The notes: a model not told the origin generated them from the letters alone. A stretch of 64,000 nucleotides of DNA from Romanomermis culicivorax (GCA_963922205.1 CAWUHX010000364.1:1-64000), one strand, 5' to 3'. Shown: positions 23,653 to 33,816, numbered from the stretch's first letter. Translations and numbers: made by a program.

Positions 23653-25393
23653 ATGAAGTCGGAAGCTGATCTCCCTTCACAGATCGAGAACAAAGTCCAG
23701 GCAGCATTTGAGAATGCTCTTGGACCCCTCAACCAAAAGTTAGAGGCCATGAATGGTCGGAGGCACCCTCCCGTGTCCAGCTTTATGGCCCCTCCCACCT
23801 TCTCCGGTGCTTTTGGTGAGTCTATCACCGATTTTATGTCGCATCTTACTCGTTTCTTTACACTCCAGGGTGTAAGCGAAACGGATCATGCGTATAAAAT
23901 CGCTTTTCTGGAGTCATGCCTCACGGGTCCTGCTCTCGCCTCCTACCGGGACTTTAGCAGCAGCACTCCAATACCTACCCGCTACGAAGAGTTTACGGCT
24001 TTTCTACGGAGAGATTTTCCGGTAGGGCGCGACTCTGATCTGCATCAGCAGCTGATCCAAGATCGACTGCAGAAGCCGACAGAGTCCGCGATAGTCTACC
24101 TTGAGCACCTCAAGAGACTATCCAGGGTAGCGTATCCAGATCTCGCGACGGATGTCCGAGACTCTATCATCAAACCTATCTTTCTGCGGGGACTGAAGCC
24201 GGTCCTCCGAGATAGTATCAAGTTTAGGGAGTTCACGATTCTTGAAGAGACACTCAAGGCAGCCTGCTACGCAGAATCCCAAATCTTTCGGGACGAGATC
24301 CGGTACACTGCTCCATCTAACGCCATTTTCTCTTCAGAACCTAAACACGCCGGATATAATCCCGATATGCCTAACAGAAGCGCAAACAGTCGTCAGAGCA
24401 ACGCTCCAACGTCGTCATCCTCCGCCGATGAGGTTCGCCGCTTGAAACAGGAAATGGCCAGGCTCACGGCCCACGTAGCGAAGCTCACGGCCCAGCAACG
24501 TGCACCCACGCCAATCCAACAGACGCCGCCTCCACAGCCGTCGACACCAAATCAGTCCGCCGGGCGACGCTCATCAGGAGCACACCTTCAAACGTGCTCC
24601 TTCCACGGACTGTGTACACATAGCGACGCCGACTGCCGGGCCCAGCGTCCCACCGGTGCCGCTCCCGGTAACAACGCCGCTAACGGTGGTCGCTGTTATT
24701 TTTGCCGTACACGTGCCCACCCCACGGACCAATGTGATAGGCCATGCCCTCATTGTCGTCAAGTGCGAGTGCACCGATCAACTGCCTGTCCGCAGCGCAA
24801 TCCGGCAAACACGGGTGAGAATGTCTACCAAGATACTGGTTATTCTTCCCAGGGGACAAATGTGTATCATCAAAGAAATGGTTATCACCCTCCCAACGGG
24901 ACAGGAAACCATTATCGGCAGCCCATACGCCGCAACAACGCCGTTGGGGCTACCGATGGCCCTCCTCATCCAGATCCTCTTGACCTGGATGATGAGGCAC
25001 TTGCTGAACACCTGACAGATTCTTCACAACAGTGTTATCCTGTCTGCGTAATCAGTATTGGATTTTCAGTGGTCCAAGCAGCCCAGGTACCCGCACCGAT
25101 GAACGTATCGGACATACCTCTGTCACCACCACCACCAAAGTATGCGATGCCGGTCACTCTGGACCCCTCGACGACACCGCAGTTTGTTGGCCACGCTAAC
25201 ATCCTCGCATCGTATCGCATTCCTAAAATTAAGACTGCCGAGCCAGCTCCAGCCGCGAACACGACGTCTTCGGCGCCACCGGCCCGCATCGTCCCTCCAG
25301 GACCACCGCCTTCGATCCCCACGGATTCGGCTACGGAAGTCCTCGACCAGGTCGAGCCCATGAATTTGTCAGGTATACTACCTTCTTCTTCAG
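23653..25393 (+). CDS. gag: Gag, N-terminal and nucleocapsid part
   Basis: This is the start of a frame that stays open to 28962. Residues about 50-210 have the helical retrotransposon-gag (capsid) pattern, with AFLESCLTGPALASYRDF and a later ADEVRRLKQEMARLTAHV coiled segment near 258. Then come a Cys/His cluster (about 317-330) and two zinc knuckles: CX2CX4HX4C from Cys348 and CX2CX5HX4C just after it. A Pro-rich linker follows. Gag packages element RNA and forms the particle. At about 25394 the natural-looking protein leaves this frame, although the frame itself has no stop; see the next entry. The start is the first ATG of the frame in a plausible position. Confidence 0.88.
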
Positions 25394-25428
25394 GTGATCC
25401 TAGAGTAGGAACCAGAAATCTATCTCAG

Positions 25429-26195
25429 TCCACGACTCTATCGATTTCTTGTTCACAGCGCCATCGCCCGTCCAAGACGCGATGTTGGCCATCTGGTCAG
25501 TCGACCTGGCCAAGAAATACCCGCATTTGCCGTGGACTCTCCTCAACGAGCCATCAAATGTCGAAGCACTCACGGCCGCCGACGTCGTGCTTGCAGCACC
25601 CGTCTCAATGCGCCTCTTACGACCCGACATCGCCCGACGGGCACTCGAGTTCATTGCCAATGGGACTATCACCATCTCGCCCGTCGAGAAGTTCTTATTG
25701 GACGGGGAGCCATCCTCGCCTTCAGTCGATGCCGTCCGCCGAGCAGTCGAACAGGCCAGTCGGATCCTCCTGCCTGCTGCCGCCGCTACATCACCGGCAG
25801 CAGCGCCTCCTGTTGCCGCGACATCGCCAACAAAAATGGACATTACTGCTTCCTCGCCCCCGGCTAAGGAACCCGCAAATGATCCTACACCGCCGGCAAC
25901 AGCCCAACATACATCGTCGGCAACAGCCCAGGTTAAATCCCCGGCACCAGCCCAAACGACATCTCCGACCGCTGCGACCAAGTCGCCCGTCGTCGAACAC
26001 ATGGCCGTCGACGAGACCTTACGTCCGGTTAACGAAGATGTCAGCATCGTTGAGGAATCCCCGTTCCCAACGGCAGTCGCCCCACGGTCGCCGAAAATCG
26101 GTATCCTCCGGGAAATCCACCCGTGCGGTGGATTGGTCCTCGATTTCCCCGGCCAGGAACCAATCTCGTCCGACAGCGACGAAGAAGAAATCTGA
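25429..26195 (+). CDS. Gag C-terminal part in a second reading frame
   Basis: From about 25405 the next frame is open to a TGA at 26193-26195. It reads as an ordinary protein: a folded-looking start ([20 protein letters not shown]), then an Ala/Pro/Thr-rich linker and an acidic end (SSDSDEEEI). The upstream gag frame over the same bases gives only Arg/Ser/Pro-rich sequence. The switch falls at a 35-nt stretch (25394-25428) that begins GTGATC after CAG and ends TATCTCAG, so removal as a tiny intron, or a programmed or accidental frameshift, would connect the two. Function is unknown; it may be a gag C-terminal domain. Confidence 0.6.
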
Positions 26196-26208
26196 CACTG
26201 CCCCTCAG

Positions 26209-28090
26209 GCCAGATTTGTGAAGTTGAGTGAACACTTACAAATTACGTTTGTACAGTTGTTTTTGACAATAAAATTGACCTTGGTAGCATCACTGTTTCT
26301 AGGGGTGAGTTTGTCAGCACCGGCGGCTCAGTATCAATTTTGCGGTCTCTCAAGAAGCGGACATCCACTTGAGTTACCCCAGCGTGTAGAGTGTAAACCA
26401 CCGCAATCTTCATGGAGCCCGCGGCGCATGAATGTTACGGTGTATGTCCCTAGCTCAGACCCGATTACAGCCACAGCTTGGAAATGCACATTGCGCTCCC
26501 GCAAAGTCTGCACCAACACTGGTTTCTTCGGCTCTAGGGGCATCACTGCAGATGTCATCACCACTCAGCACTTAGCGCCTGCGGCATGCACGCTAGCACA
26601 TCGCACTAAGATGTTTGGTTCACAAAAACTTGTCGGCATTCGCCCTGGCTTTTATAGCACAAACCAAACATTGGAAGTGATGTACGAATGGTGCTGCAGC
26701 GACGTCTGCAAGACAGTGACTAACCTCTTCATGGAGGAGGGACAAGTCGCTTCGTGGGACGGCACTACGGCCCTAAGCACCTTAGGCGATGTAGGTGGAT
26801 GCAGTCCCACTGCAGGTCAGTGCACTACTCTAGACGGGGTCATTGTCTGGCCTGCACAAAACTTCACGGCGCGGTGTCATTATCACCCCAAGGGAAATTA
26901 CACTGCGTCCATGTCAGGGAACCACGTCATCATCGATGATCTACAGGTTGCCCTCAAGATCCCGGGAAACTCCCGTGTCTTCCAACTGTGCCCAGAACTA
27001 CGTTCCACCACAGTCCGGACGGATCAGGGTCTTCTCCTTCGCATCCACGGGAGATACAATTTGACCCAAAACTTGTTCAGAGTGGCAACGGACAGCCGTC
27101 CCGATCCTGTCAATGCCAAACTGAACTATCTGGCTCAGCAGATCAAGGAGTCGGAAATTAACGGTTTCCGGTTCACGTGGCTTGAGCTTTGCTCTCACGC
27201 TCAACGCTATCTTGATCTGACTTGGCAGTTGCTTCGCTTCGACCCTACCCTGGGAGCCCGGGCATTCCTCCAGAGGAATGACCTGACGGCGGAATTCACA
27301 GGCGATGCGCTGACAATATGGCCGTGTCAGAAGGTCAACGCCACCTACGTTTACCACTCATCCCGGGTGGGGAACGTTTGCTACAAGTACTTACCTGTAC
27401 AGGTTGGCGGCACCATCTACTTCGCCACCCCTGGTGGTCCGGATCTCATTAAATCTAGCCCAATTGTGCTGTGTCATCACCACTTTACAGGGATTTTCCG
27501 AAATCGCTCGGGCTGGTTTACTGAGTCTGGCGCGGTCCATGTGAGCCACATCCCACTGGAACTCTTCTGGAAGCAGCGTTTCAACATCACTCACTTTGAG
27601 GCACCAGCGCTCTTCCACGACCAGTTGGCGATGACCCCTTCAAACTTTGCCTTCTTTAAACAGTACGTTTACAAGACTGAGCAAATTGAAGCGGTACTCA
27701 ACCGGCTGGTAAACTTTACCGCTGGTCTATCCCTGCAACCAGACGCCATCTACCAGGCCTTTGCAGGGGTAGGAACCGACATCAAGGCCTCTCTGGAAGG
27801 TGTTGGTTTGGCAGCAAACCATGTTATTACGGGTCAACAACACACCCTCCCCCAGGGCTTGCATGCTGTCCTGAGTGGGCCGGTCCAGTTGATCTTTAAC
27901 ATCCTAATTACCCTGACAGTGCTGATCGGTGCCGGATACCTTGCCTATCTTGGTGTATCTTATTATCTCAGCTACCGTCTGCGGAGCAAACAGGTCAGGT
28001 TTGTTAGCCGTTTCTCCCCGTTGGGTCTTTACCGTAAAGTCCAACGCTGGATCGGTTTTCACTACGTGCAAAACGATGTGCCCTCCCAGC
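26209..28090 (+). CDS. Envelope-like membrane glycoprotein placed between gag and pol
   Basis: Within the long frame, residues about 866-890 are a signal-peptide-like hydrophobic stretch ending near SAPAA. An ectodomain of about 520 residues follows, with many Cys (including a CC pair) and about nine N-glycosylation sequons (NVT, NQT, NFT, NYT, NLT, NAT, NRS, NIT, NFT). A transmembrane helix lies at about 1413-1440 ([20 protein letters not shown]), then a basic tail with no stop before the protease domain. This is the layout of a type I viral fusion glycoprotein. The family is uncertain; the Cys/Trp pattern makes me think of negative-strand RNA virus (chuvirus-like) glycoproteins seen in other retroelements, which is inference. 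A splice-acceptor-like CTGACACTGCCCCTCAG ends at 26208, just after the gag stop, in the right phase. No ATG lies between it and the signal. Confidence 0.72.
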
Positions 28091-28962
28091 TTGACCGAAT
28101 CACACCGTGCTTCGTCATGCTGCTGGATACCAAGGAAACTCCTGCTTTCCTTGACACGGGTTGCCCACGCACTATCATTAGCCAACGTCTTCATAAGGCC
28201 TTGGCTAAAGAAAGTACGAAGGCGGTCATGGCGTTCCAGCAACATCATGACTTTAACCCATTGATGAGCATCAATGGTAAAGCCGTTCATACCATCCTTT
28301 CGGGACCATATGAAATCATGTTGCCCGGAAACCGCCAGCCGAACACACGGATCGATGTACATCTCCATGTGTGCAAGACTACGTCTCCCTTCTGGGCACC
28401 TGTTGACCTCATACTCGGACTGGACTTCTTAGAACAGTTCAAGAACATTATGTTTGACTACCAACGTAATGTTTGTCGGCTGGACGCGGTAGAATTACCC
28501 CTCCTGCTGACCACGCCGGAGATTGACCAGATCGACCCCTGGTGGGAGAACACCCGTGCTCTCTCGCGAAATTCACACAGGTCGGGATCACGATCGCGGT
28601 CCAGAGCTTCGTCCATCTCTCGGCCACACTCACAGGCCTCCTCAGTTGCCTCATCACGTGGGTCAACTAGGGGATCCCGGGCCTCTTCTAGACGGGCAAG
28701 TCGTCATCTGTCGACCTTGCACGGGTCAGGTTGCCCTCGACCTCCGCCTGGAACCTCTCCAGTTACGCTAGAGAAGGGCCGATACCGCGAGCCAAGTGAT
28801 TCAGATGCTCCGACATCACCCGTGCCAAACGCGCCTCCACTATCGGACACCGAGGTTGAATCACTAGGAGCTACTCAGAGTCCGAAGGATCACTCAGACC
28901 ACGTACTAACGGTGCAGGATGAGTCCACCCTTCTAAATGACCCGGAACCCTCCGTCGGATAG
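28091..28962 (+). CDS. First retropepsin domain and Arg/Ser-rich tail, ending in TAG
   Basis: It continues the glycoprotein frame without a stop. An aspartic-protease domain is shown by FLDTG (DTG at residues 1501-1503 of the 23653 frame), a SGPYEIMLPG strand region and ILGLDFL at about 1587. It is followed by RSGSRSRSRASS-type repeats (about 1640-1685) and a Ser/Pro/Asp-rich acidic end. The frame stops at TAG 28960-28962. Retropepsins dimerise and cut retroelement polyproteins; both hallmark motifs are intact. A second, different retropepsin follows after the TAG, so this one may be a duplicated or acquired domain. Confidence 0.75.
28960..28962 (+). promoter_or_regulatory. Single in-frame TAG between the two retropepsin frames
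   Basis: The frame before and after this TAG is the same and contains no other stop from 26209 up to 31162. Stop-codon readthrough at a UAG is the known gag-pol strategy of gammaretroviruses, so readthrough is a reasonable inference here. The alternative is a recent nonsense mutation. I did not find a convincing pseudoknot by eye. Confidence 0.5.
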
Positions 28963-31164
28963 GCTCTAGTAGGTCTTCTGCGTCGTACGGGACTGCCGAT
29001 TCCAAAGCGGTCCGGTAAGACCAAACACGCTAGTGGTGCCACCACACCTGATTCCGGTCATGTGGTCACTGCTTTCTACCCAAATGATATTCGGACACCC
29101 CATATCAAAGTTCTCCTCAACAACTGGGTAGAAGCGAAGGCACTGGTCGACACAGGAGCTGTTTTCTCACTTCTGGACCACAAGTTAGCGGCCCAGCTGC
29201 CCAACTTGTCACTATCACCAACCAGGGCACGCCCTATCGCAGCCAATGGGTCCCCGATCCCACTGCTAGGAGCAGCCTACATCACGGTTACAGTGGCTGA
29301 TGTCTCTGAATGGATTCAGGTCCAAATACAGGAGAACTGTTCAGCCGAACTGGTCCTCGGAACCAACTTCCTTGGCCGGTTCAATTGTGTCAGTTTGAAC
29401 TGGGAGAAATCCTTCCTCCAGTTCAAGGAAAGTAGAATCCCCTGTGACGGTCTCATCCACAGCCCACCTTCTGCCCGCGGCGCCTTGCCCCTGAAGGACT
29501 TGGTCATTCTGGAGCCTCGCTCCCTGACACGATTCACTGTACCTGTCCCACCAATCTATACGAACGTGCCTGAGGTGGCCTTCTTTCCGAAGCACCTCAC
29601 CGGATCTCAACGACACGTATATTTTGCTGGAAGCGTCAGTACCGTGACCAACGGTCACATACCACTTCAGGTAGTTAACCCGAGTACTCATTCCGTGGTT
29701 CTCTACCCGCACACGACCATCGGTCATGTGCAGATGCATAGTGAGCCCTCACGGGAATCACCGGTCGACTCAGACACCGTCCTCGACCGTCAGTGGGTCG
29801 AAGCCAATGCTGTAATCTCACCGGACATCTCCCCTCGGGACCGGGCAGCCTTACTCGATCTGCTGGTTGCATACACTGACCTTTATGCTCTTGATGAAAA
29901 GGACACAGGTTCCACTGATCTCATCCAGCACGAAATCAGCATGGGCGATGCCCGCCCAGTCCGCCGTTTCCCTTACCGGTCCCCACCTAAGGAAAAGGAT
30001 CTCATCATGCAGGAGGTCAAGGCGCTCCAGGAGAAAGGTATTATTCGGCCCAGCACGTCTCCGTGGGCTACTAATACCGTCCTGGTGCGCAAGAAGGACG
30101 GTTCTCACCGTCTGTGTGTTGACTTTCGTGGTCTTAACGAGGTCACGAAAAACGATGTCTACCCTCTCCCGCGGATAGATGACATCCTCGACACACTCAA
30201 GGGTATGAAGTATTTCACTACCCTTGACCAGGCTAACGCTTATTGGTCAATCCCGATTGCCGAGGCCGATAAGGAAAAGACGGCTTTTAATACGCCTATT
30301 GGACTTTACGAATTCAATTACTTGCCTTTCGGTTTATGCAACGCGCCAGGGACATTTCAACGCCTTATGGACCTCCTCCTTACTGGAATCCAATGGCGCA
30401 CGGTTCTGACTTATCTCGACGACATTTTGGTGTTCAGGAACTCTCACACCCAAATGCTTGAGCGCCTGGCAGATGTGTTCGCCCGTCTTCGCCGGGGTGG
30501 AATGAAGCTCAGACTGAGCAAGTGCAAATTCTCGCACTCAGAGGTAGAATACCTAGGCTATCGCATCTCACAGAGCGGCCTAGAACCTGACCAAGCCAAG
30601 CTGGCCGCCGTCCAAAACCTACCCATTCCACAAAACGCCAAAGACATCAAGTCCTTCCTAGGCCTCGTGTCTTACTACAGGCGTTTCATCCCTGGTTGTG
30701 CCCGGCTCAGCGAGCCACTCACCAAGCTCTTACGGAAGGAAACTACTTTCCAGTGGTCAAAACCTCAGCAGGAGGCGTTCGATGAACTCCGCCGCCTGCT
30801 GACCAACCCTCCTATCCTGCGCCATCCGGACTTTTCGAAATCCTTTATCCTTCAAACTGATGCAAGTATTTCGGGGATAGGAGCGGTTCTTAGCCAGTTA
30901 GACGAACATGGATACGACCATCCTGTCGCGTACGCCAGCCGAGGGTTAACAGCGGCCGAGAAAAACTACTCCATTACAGAACTGGAGACTCTCGCTGTTG
31001 TCCATTTCGTCAAGCACTTTCGACCATACCTCTTCCAGCACGAGGTGGTCGTCCAGACTGACCATACCGCGGTCAAAGCAGTGTTGGAGAAGCCTAACCC
31101 CTCTGCTCGGATCGCTCGGTGGGGACTCGCGCTCGCCGAATTCAAACTGACAATTCGGCCGTGA
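28963..31164 (+). CDS. pol: Pol: second retropepsin, reverse transcriptase, RNase H
   Basis: The frame is the one that precedes the TAG; the first ATG-like start inside it is at about 29062 and residue numbers count from there. Retropepsin: ALVDTG (DTG 30-32) and LVLGTNFLG. RT: LRK-type VLVRKKDGSHRLCVDFRGLN, LPFGLCNAPGTFQR, the catalytic YLDD at 451-454, then GLVSYYRRFIPG. RNase H: QTDASISGIGAVLSQ (Asp600), ELETLAVV and QTDHTAV. The order and motifs are those of Ty3/gypsy pol, which copies element RNA to DNA in the particle. In this copy the frame is interrupted by TGA at 31162-31164, at the RNase H end. The same frame continues beyond it. Confidence 0.93.
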   Translation, partial: ALVGLLRRTGLPIPKRSGKTKHASGATTPDSGHVVTAFYPNDIRTPHIKVLLNNWVEAKALVDTGAVFSLLDHKLAAQLPNLSLSPTRARPIAANGSPIPLLGAAYITVTVADVSEWIQVQIQENCSAELVLGTNFLGRFNCVSLNWEKSFLQFKESRIPCDGLIHSPPSARGALPLKDLVILEPRSLTRFTVPVPPIYTNVPEVAFFPKHLTGSQRHVYFAGSVSTVTNGHIPLQVVNPSTHSVVLYPHTTIGHVQMHSEPSRESPVDSDTVLDRQWVEANAVISPDISPRDRAALLDLLVAYTDLYALDEKDTGSTDLIQHEISMGDARPVRRFPYRSPPKEKDLIMQEVKALQEKGIIRPSTSPWATNTVLVRKKDGSHRLCVDFRGLNEVTKNDVYPLPRIDDILDTLKGMKYFTTLDQANAYWSIPIAEADKEKTAFNTPIGLYEFNYLPFGLCNAPGTFQRLMDLLLTGIQWRTVLTYLDDILVFRNSHTQMLERLADVFARLRRGGMKLRLSKCKFSHSEVEYLGYRISQSGLEPDQAKLAAVQNLPIPQNAKDIKSFLGLVSYYRRFIPGCARLSEPLTKLLRKETTFQWSKPQQEAFDELRRLLTNPPILRHPDFSKSFILQTDASISGIGAVLSQLDEHGYDHPVAYASRGLTAAEKNYSITELETLAVVHFVKHFRPYLFQHEVVVQTDHTAVKAVLEKPNPSARIARWGLALAEFKLTIRP

Positions 31165-32391
31165 AAAGGTCAGTCTAATGGTAATGCTGACGCATTATCA
31201 CGCCTGCCGGATCCTAACTCCCTCACCGGTCAGAGTATTGATGATACTCCCCTCTACAGACCTGAGGGGCACGTTATGATGATCACCGATGGTGCGCAGC
31301 ACCTGGCGTGATCGAGGACCTTGACCGATGGTGTGCAGCACCTGGCGCGTTCAAGTCATTCAGCACCGATCACCGTTGGCGCGGAGCGCCCGGTACGATC
31401 AGAGTCTTATGCCGAGATATCCGTCGGTGCGCAGCACCCCGACCTTTTCGCTGCTCAGCTGGAGGATCCGGAGTTAGCCGACATCATTCGCTCTCTTAAG
31501 CCTCTCGGCGACCAGAATGATGTGCGAGGCTACCATCTGTTGGATAACGTCCTTCAGAAATGGACAGGCGAGTCCAATAAGATCGTCATACCCAGATCCA
31601 TGGTTACTACCATTATCCGGGCTCATCACGATGACATCTTAGCTGGACACTTCGGTGCTAAACGTACTGCGCGGCTCATTGCTCGCAGATACCACTGGCC
31701 CTCCCTCAGTCGGGATGTCAAGTCCTTCTGTCAGCGGTGTGATCTTTGCCAACGGAATAAGCCCGCTCGACAGAAAACCACTGCGACCCTGAAACCTATC
31801 ACCATAACGGGACCGTTTCACCGGGTAGGTGTCGACTGCATGGGACCAATGACCACTAGCGAAGCTGGCAACCGTTTCATCGTTGTCTTTATTGACTACT
31901 TTACGAAATGGGTCGAAGCTTTTGCTACTCCGGACATCACTGCGCACACCATAGCCCGGCTGTTTGTAACGCAAATTGTCTGTCGGCACGGGGCACCGCA
32001 GATTCTTCAGTCAGATCGCGGCACTGATTTCACATCAAAACTGATGACTGAGATCACTGCGATCTGCGCTACGAAGAAAATCCACTCTACCGCCTATCAC
32101 CCGATGACCAACGGCGAAGTGGAAAGAGCTAATCAGACGCTAGCCACACGGCTACGTATGTATGTTCATCAAGGACATACTGATTGGGATGAACACCTAC
32201 CATACGCTGTGTTTGCCGTCAATATCAGCATGAATGAGTCAACAGGGTACTCGCCCTTTGAACTCATGTACGGTCGCACACCCATGCTCCCTGTTGATGC
32301 CGCGCTCTCATTCAACCCTCCGGCCCATATCATTAATGTTTCCTCATATGATATGGAGGTCAAACGTCATTTCACGAATGCATTAACCTTA
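31165..32391 (+). CDS. Pol: RNase H end, linker repeats and integrase, truncated by inversion
   Basis: It is in the same frame as the preceding pol part, with a second TGA at 31309-31311. Before the integrase, a short repeat of the type (I/L)TDG(A/V)QHLA occurs about four times (31280-31440). The integrase zinc-binding domain has GHFGAKRTARLIARRYHW, then CQRCDLC. The catalytic core has Asp171, Asp232 and Glu268 (numbering from 31321); the 35-residue gap between the last two is the D,D(35)E signature. The core stops matching integrase at the 14-mer ATGCATTAACCTTA (32378-32391), where inverted LTR sequence begins. The C-terminal domain lies on the opposite strand downstream. As it stands the gene is broken. 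Confidence 0.88.
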
Positions 32392-32894
32392 GCTACAGCT
32401 GCAGCTTGGGCGGAGTTTCTCGGCGCTCAAGCTAACTTCTGCAGCTAGACGCGATGCAGAAGATGCCTATGAGCACATAGACATTTTTTCATTCACATGC
32501 GTTTAGCACTGAGGCCGGCTGCAGTGCCTATGCTAAGCATATGAACGTCTTTAGCTAAAACTTCTTAGCTAGTCGTTTTGCGTAACAAAAACGAGGCTAA
32601 TTTTTGATGATAAGAGGTGCGTGAGCGCACCAAAAATAGCCATGTGCTCGTGGAGCACGACTGGCGGAAGTTTTTAGCTAAAGGGCCTACTGTAGCCCGC
32701 GTTTGTAAAGAAATAAAAAATACAACAAAACGAAACATAGAAATGCATGAAAAATATAAAAACGAACGTAAAATGCATGTGTAAAAATGAAATAAACAAA
32801 AGCATGTTCGAGTAATAAACGAAACATGAAAAAATAACAAAATGTCGGCATGATCAGGATCACGTGACGTTGGAGAATTGAGCGGCACGTGACA
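32392..32894 (-). repeat. Inverted first 503 bp of the 3' LTR
   Basis: Reverse complement of 18516-19018 with very few differences; I saw one G/C change near 18809. Its outer end TGTCAC on the - strand lies at 32894, next to the element's 3' internal sequence. Confidence 0.93.
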
Positions 32895-33410
32895 CGGCGG
32901 TCCTTCGAAAAAGGGCGTCCTCGTCCTTGCAGTGGTCAGTAGTGAGGTTTTGTACGTCGTGTCCGTGGTCGTAGGTCATTCCAAGGTGTGACGGCGAGAG
33001 TGGTCGAATAGGTCCGTTGGGTTGTCGGCGGATGAAGCCTTCTTTGATCGTAATTCGTTCGGTGGTATGGTGACCGGAGGTTGTTGATGCGTGAAGTTGC
33101 CGACATTGAATATCCTGTGCGAAGGTCTGGAACACAGAAAAGAAAAAATTTTTCAGGGCAAGATGTAGGCTATCGCCGAGGATGCGCCCAGTGAGGTACA
33201 GATTGTTGGGCTATCGCAGAGGATGCACCCTGAGAGGTGTAGGCTATCGCGTGAGGATGCGCCTAAGGCGTGACGCTTAGGTTGCTGGACGCTCTCTTCT
33301 ATCCACTAAGATCCAGCATGGACAAGAGTGGATACTTCGTGAGGGGCACGGCGGTCCTTCGAAAAAGGACGTCCTCGTCCGTAAGCGGGGACAATGAAGA
33401 GAGTGCATCT
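32895..33410 (-). other. 3' untranslated part of the element, inverted
   Basis: On the - strand this runs from the integrase end to the LTR. A 40-bp phrase with GGTCCTTCGAAAAAGG occurs at 32896-32935 and again at 33347-33383. GGCTATCGC...GAGGATGCGCC recurs three times between about 33166 and 33262. A clean polypurine tract is not obvious; AAGGACGAGGACG near the LTR is the best candidate. Confidence 0.6.
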
Positions 33411-33414
33411 TGAG

Positions 33415-33816
33415 TTACGGGTCGGGGACCTCTGCATCAAGATGGGGGTCAATCAGATTCGGTGTGAAGTCCCGGCTTATTGAAGGATACAATAAGGGTG
33501 CCGAATCTGTTGCCTGTGAAGTGGGAGGTGTATCCTCTGCTTCACTCGGTTGTTCAGGGGACACGTAAAGTCGAAGCTGGTTGACATGTACAGTGTCTTC
33601 CTGATCCATCTCGAGACGAAGTGTGACATTGGGATATGCCACACTTGTGACAAGGTAGGGTCCATCGTAGATGGGCAGCAATTTAGGAGTGAGTCCACGT
33701 TTGCTGGAGGTGCGCAGTTTGAGCACCTGATCCCCTACTTTGTATGAGACATCATGTGCCTTCCGGTCGTACGACCGTGCATAGGCTTCCTGTGCTTTCT
33801 CAATCCGACTCTGGAT
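33415..33816 (-). CDS. Integrase C-terminal domain on the inverted segment
   Basis: Read on the - strand this starts at the inversion breakpoint (the 14-mer at 33817-33830) and continues the integrase. A helical segment with IEKAQEAYARSYDRKAHDV leads to a GPY/F-type module (YDGPYLVTSV) and HVNQLRLYVSP, then a Ser/Thr/Pro-rich end and stop. GPY/F domains follow the core in many Ty3/gypsy integrases. The 14 codons upstream that keep the - frame open come from LTR sequence and are not part of the gene. It is cut off from its core by the inversion. Confidence 0.85.
   Translation of the reverse strand: MQSRIEKAQEAYARSYDRKAHDVSYKVGDQVLKLRTSSKRGLTPKLLPIYDGPYLVTSVAYPNVTLRLEMDQEDTVHVNQLRLYVSPEQPSEAEDTPPTSQATDSAPLLYPSISRDFTPNLIDPHLDAEVPDP

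Noticed and set aside
24500-25015. 171-codon frame in a second frame over gag
   Set aside because: The gag frame carries the zinc knuckles and fits over the same bases; this one has no recognisable feature.
25400-26047. 215-codon - strand frame
   Set aside because: Antisense shadow of the Ala/Pro/Thr-rich linker; low complexity.
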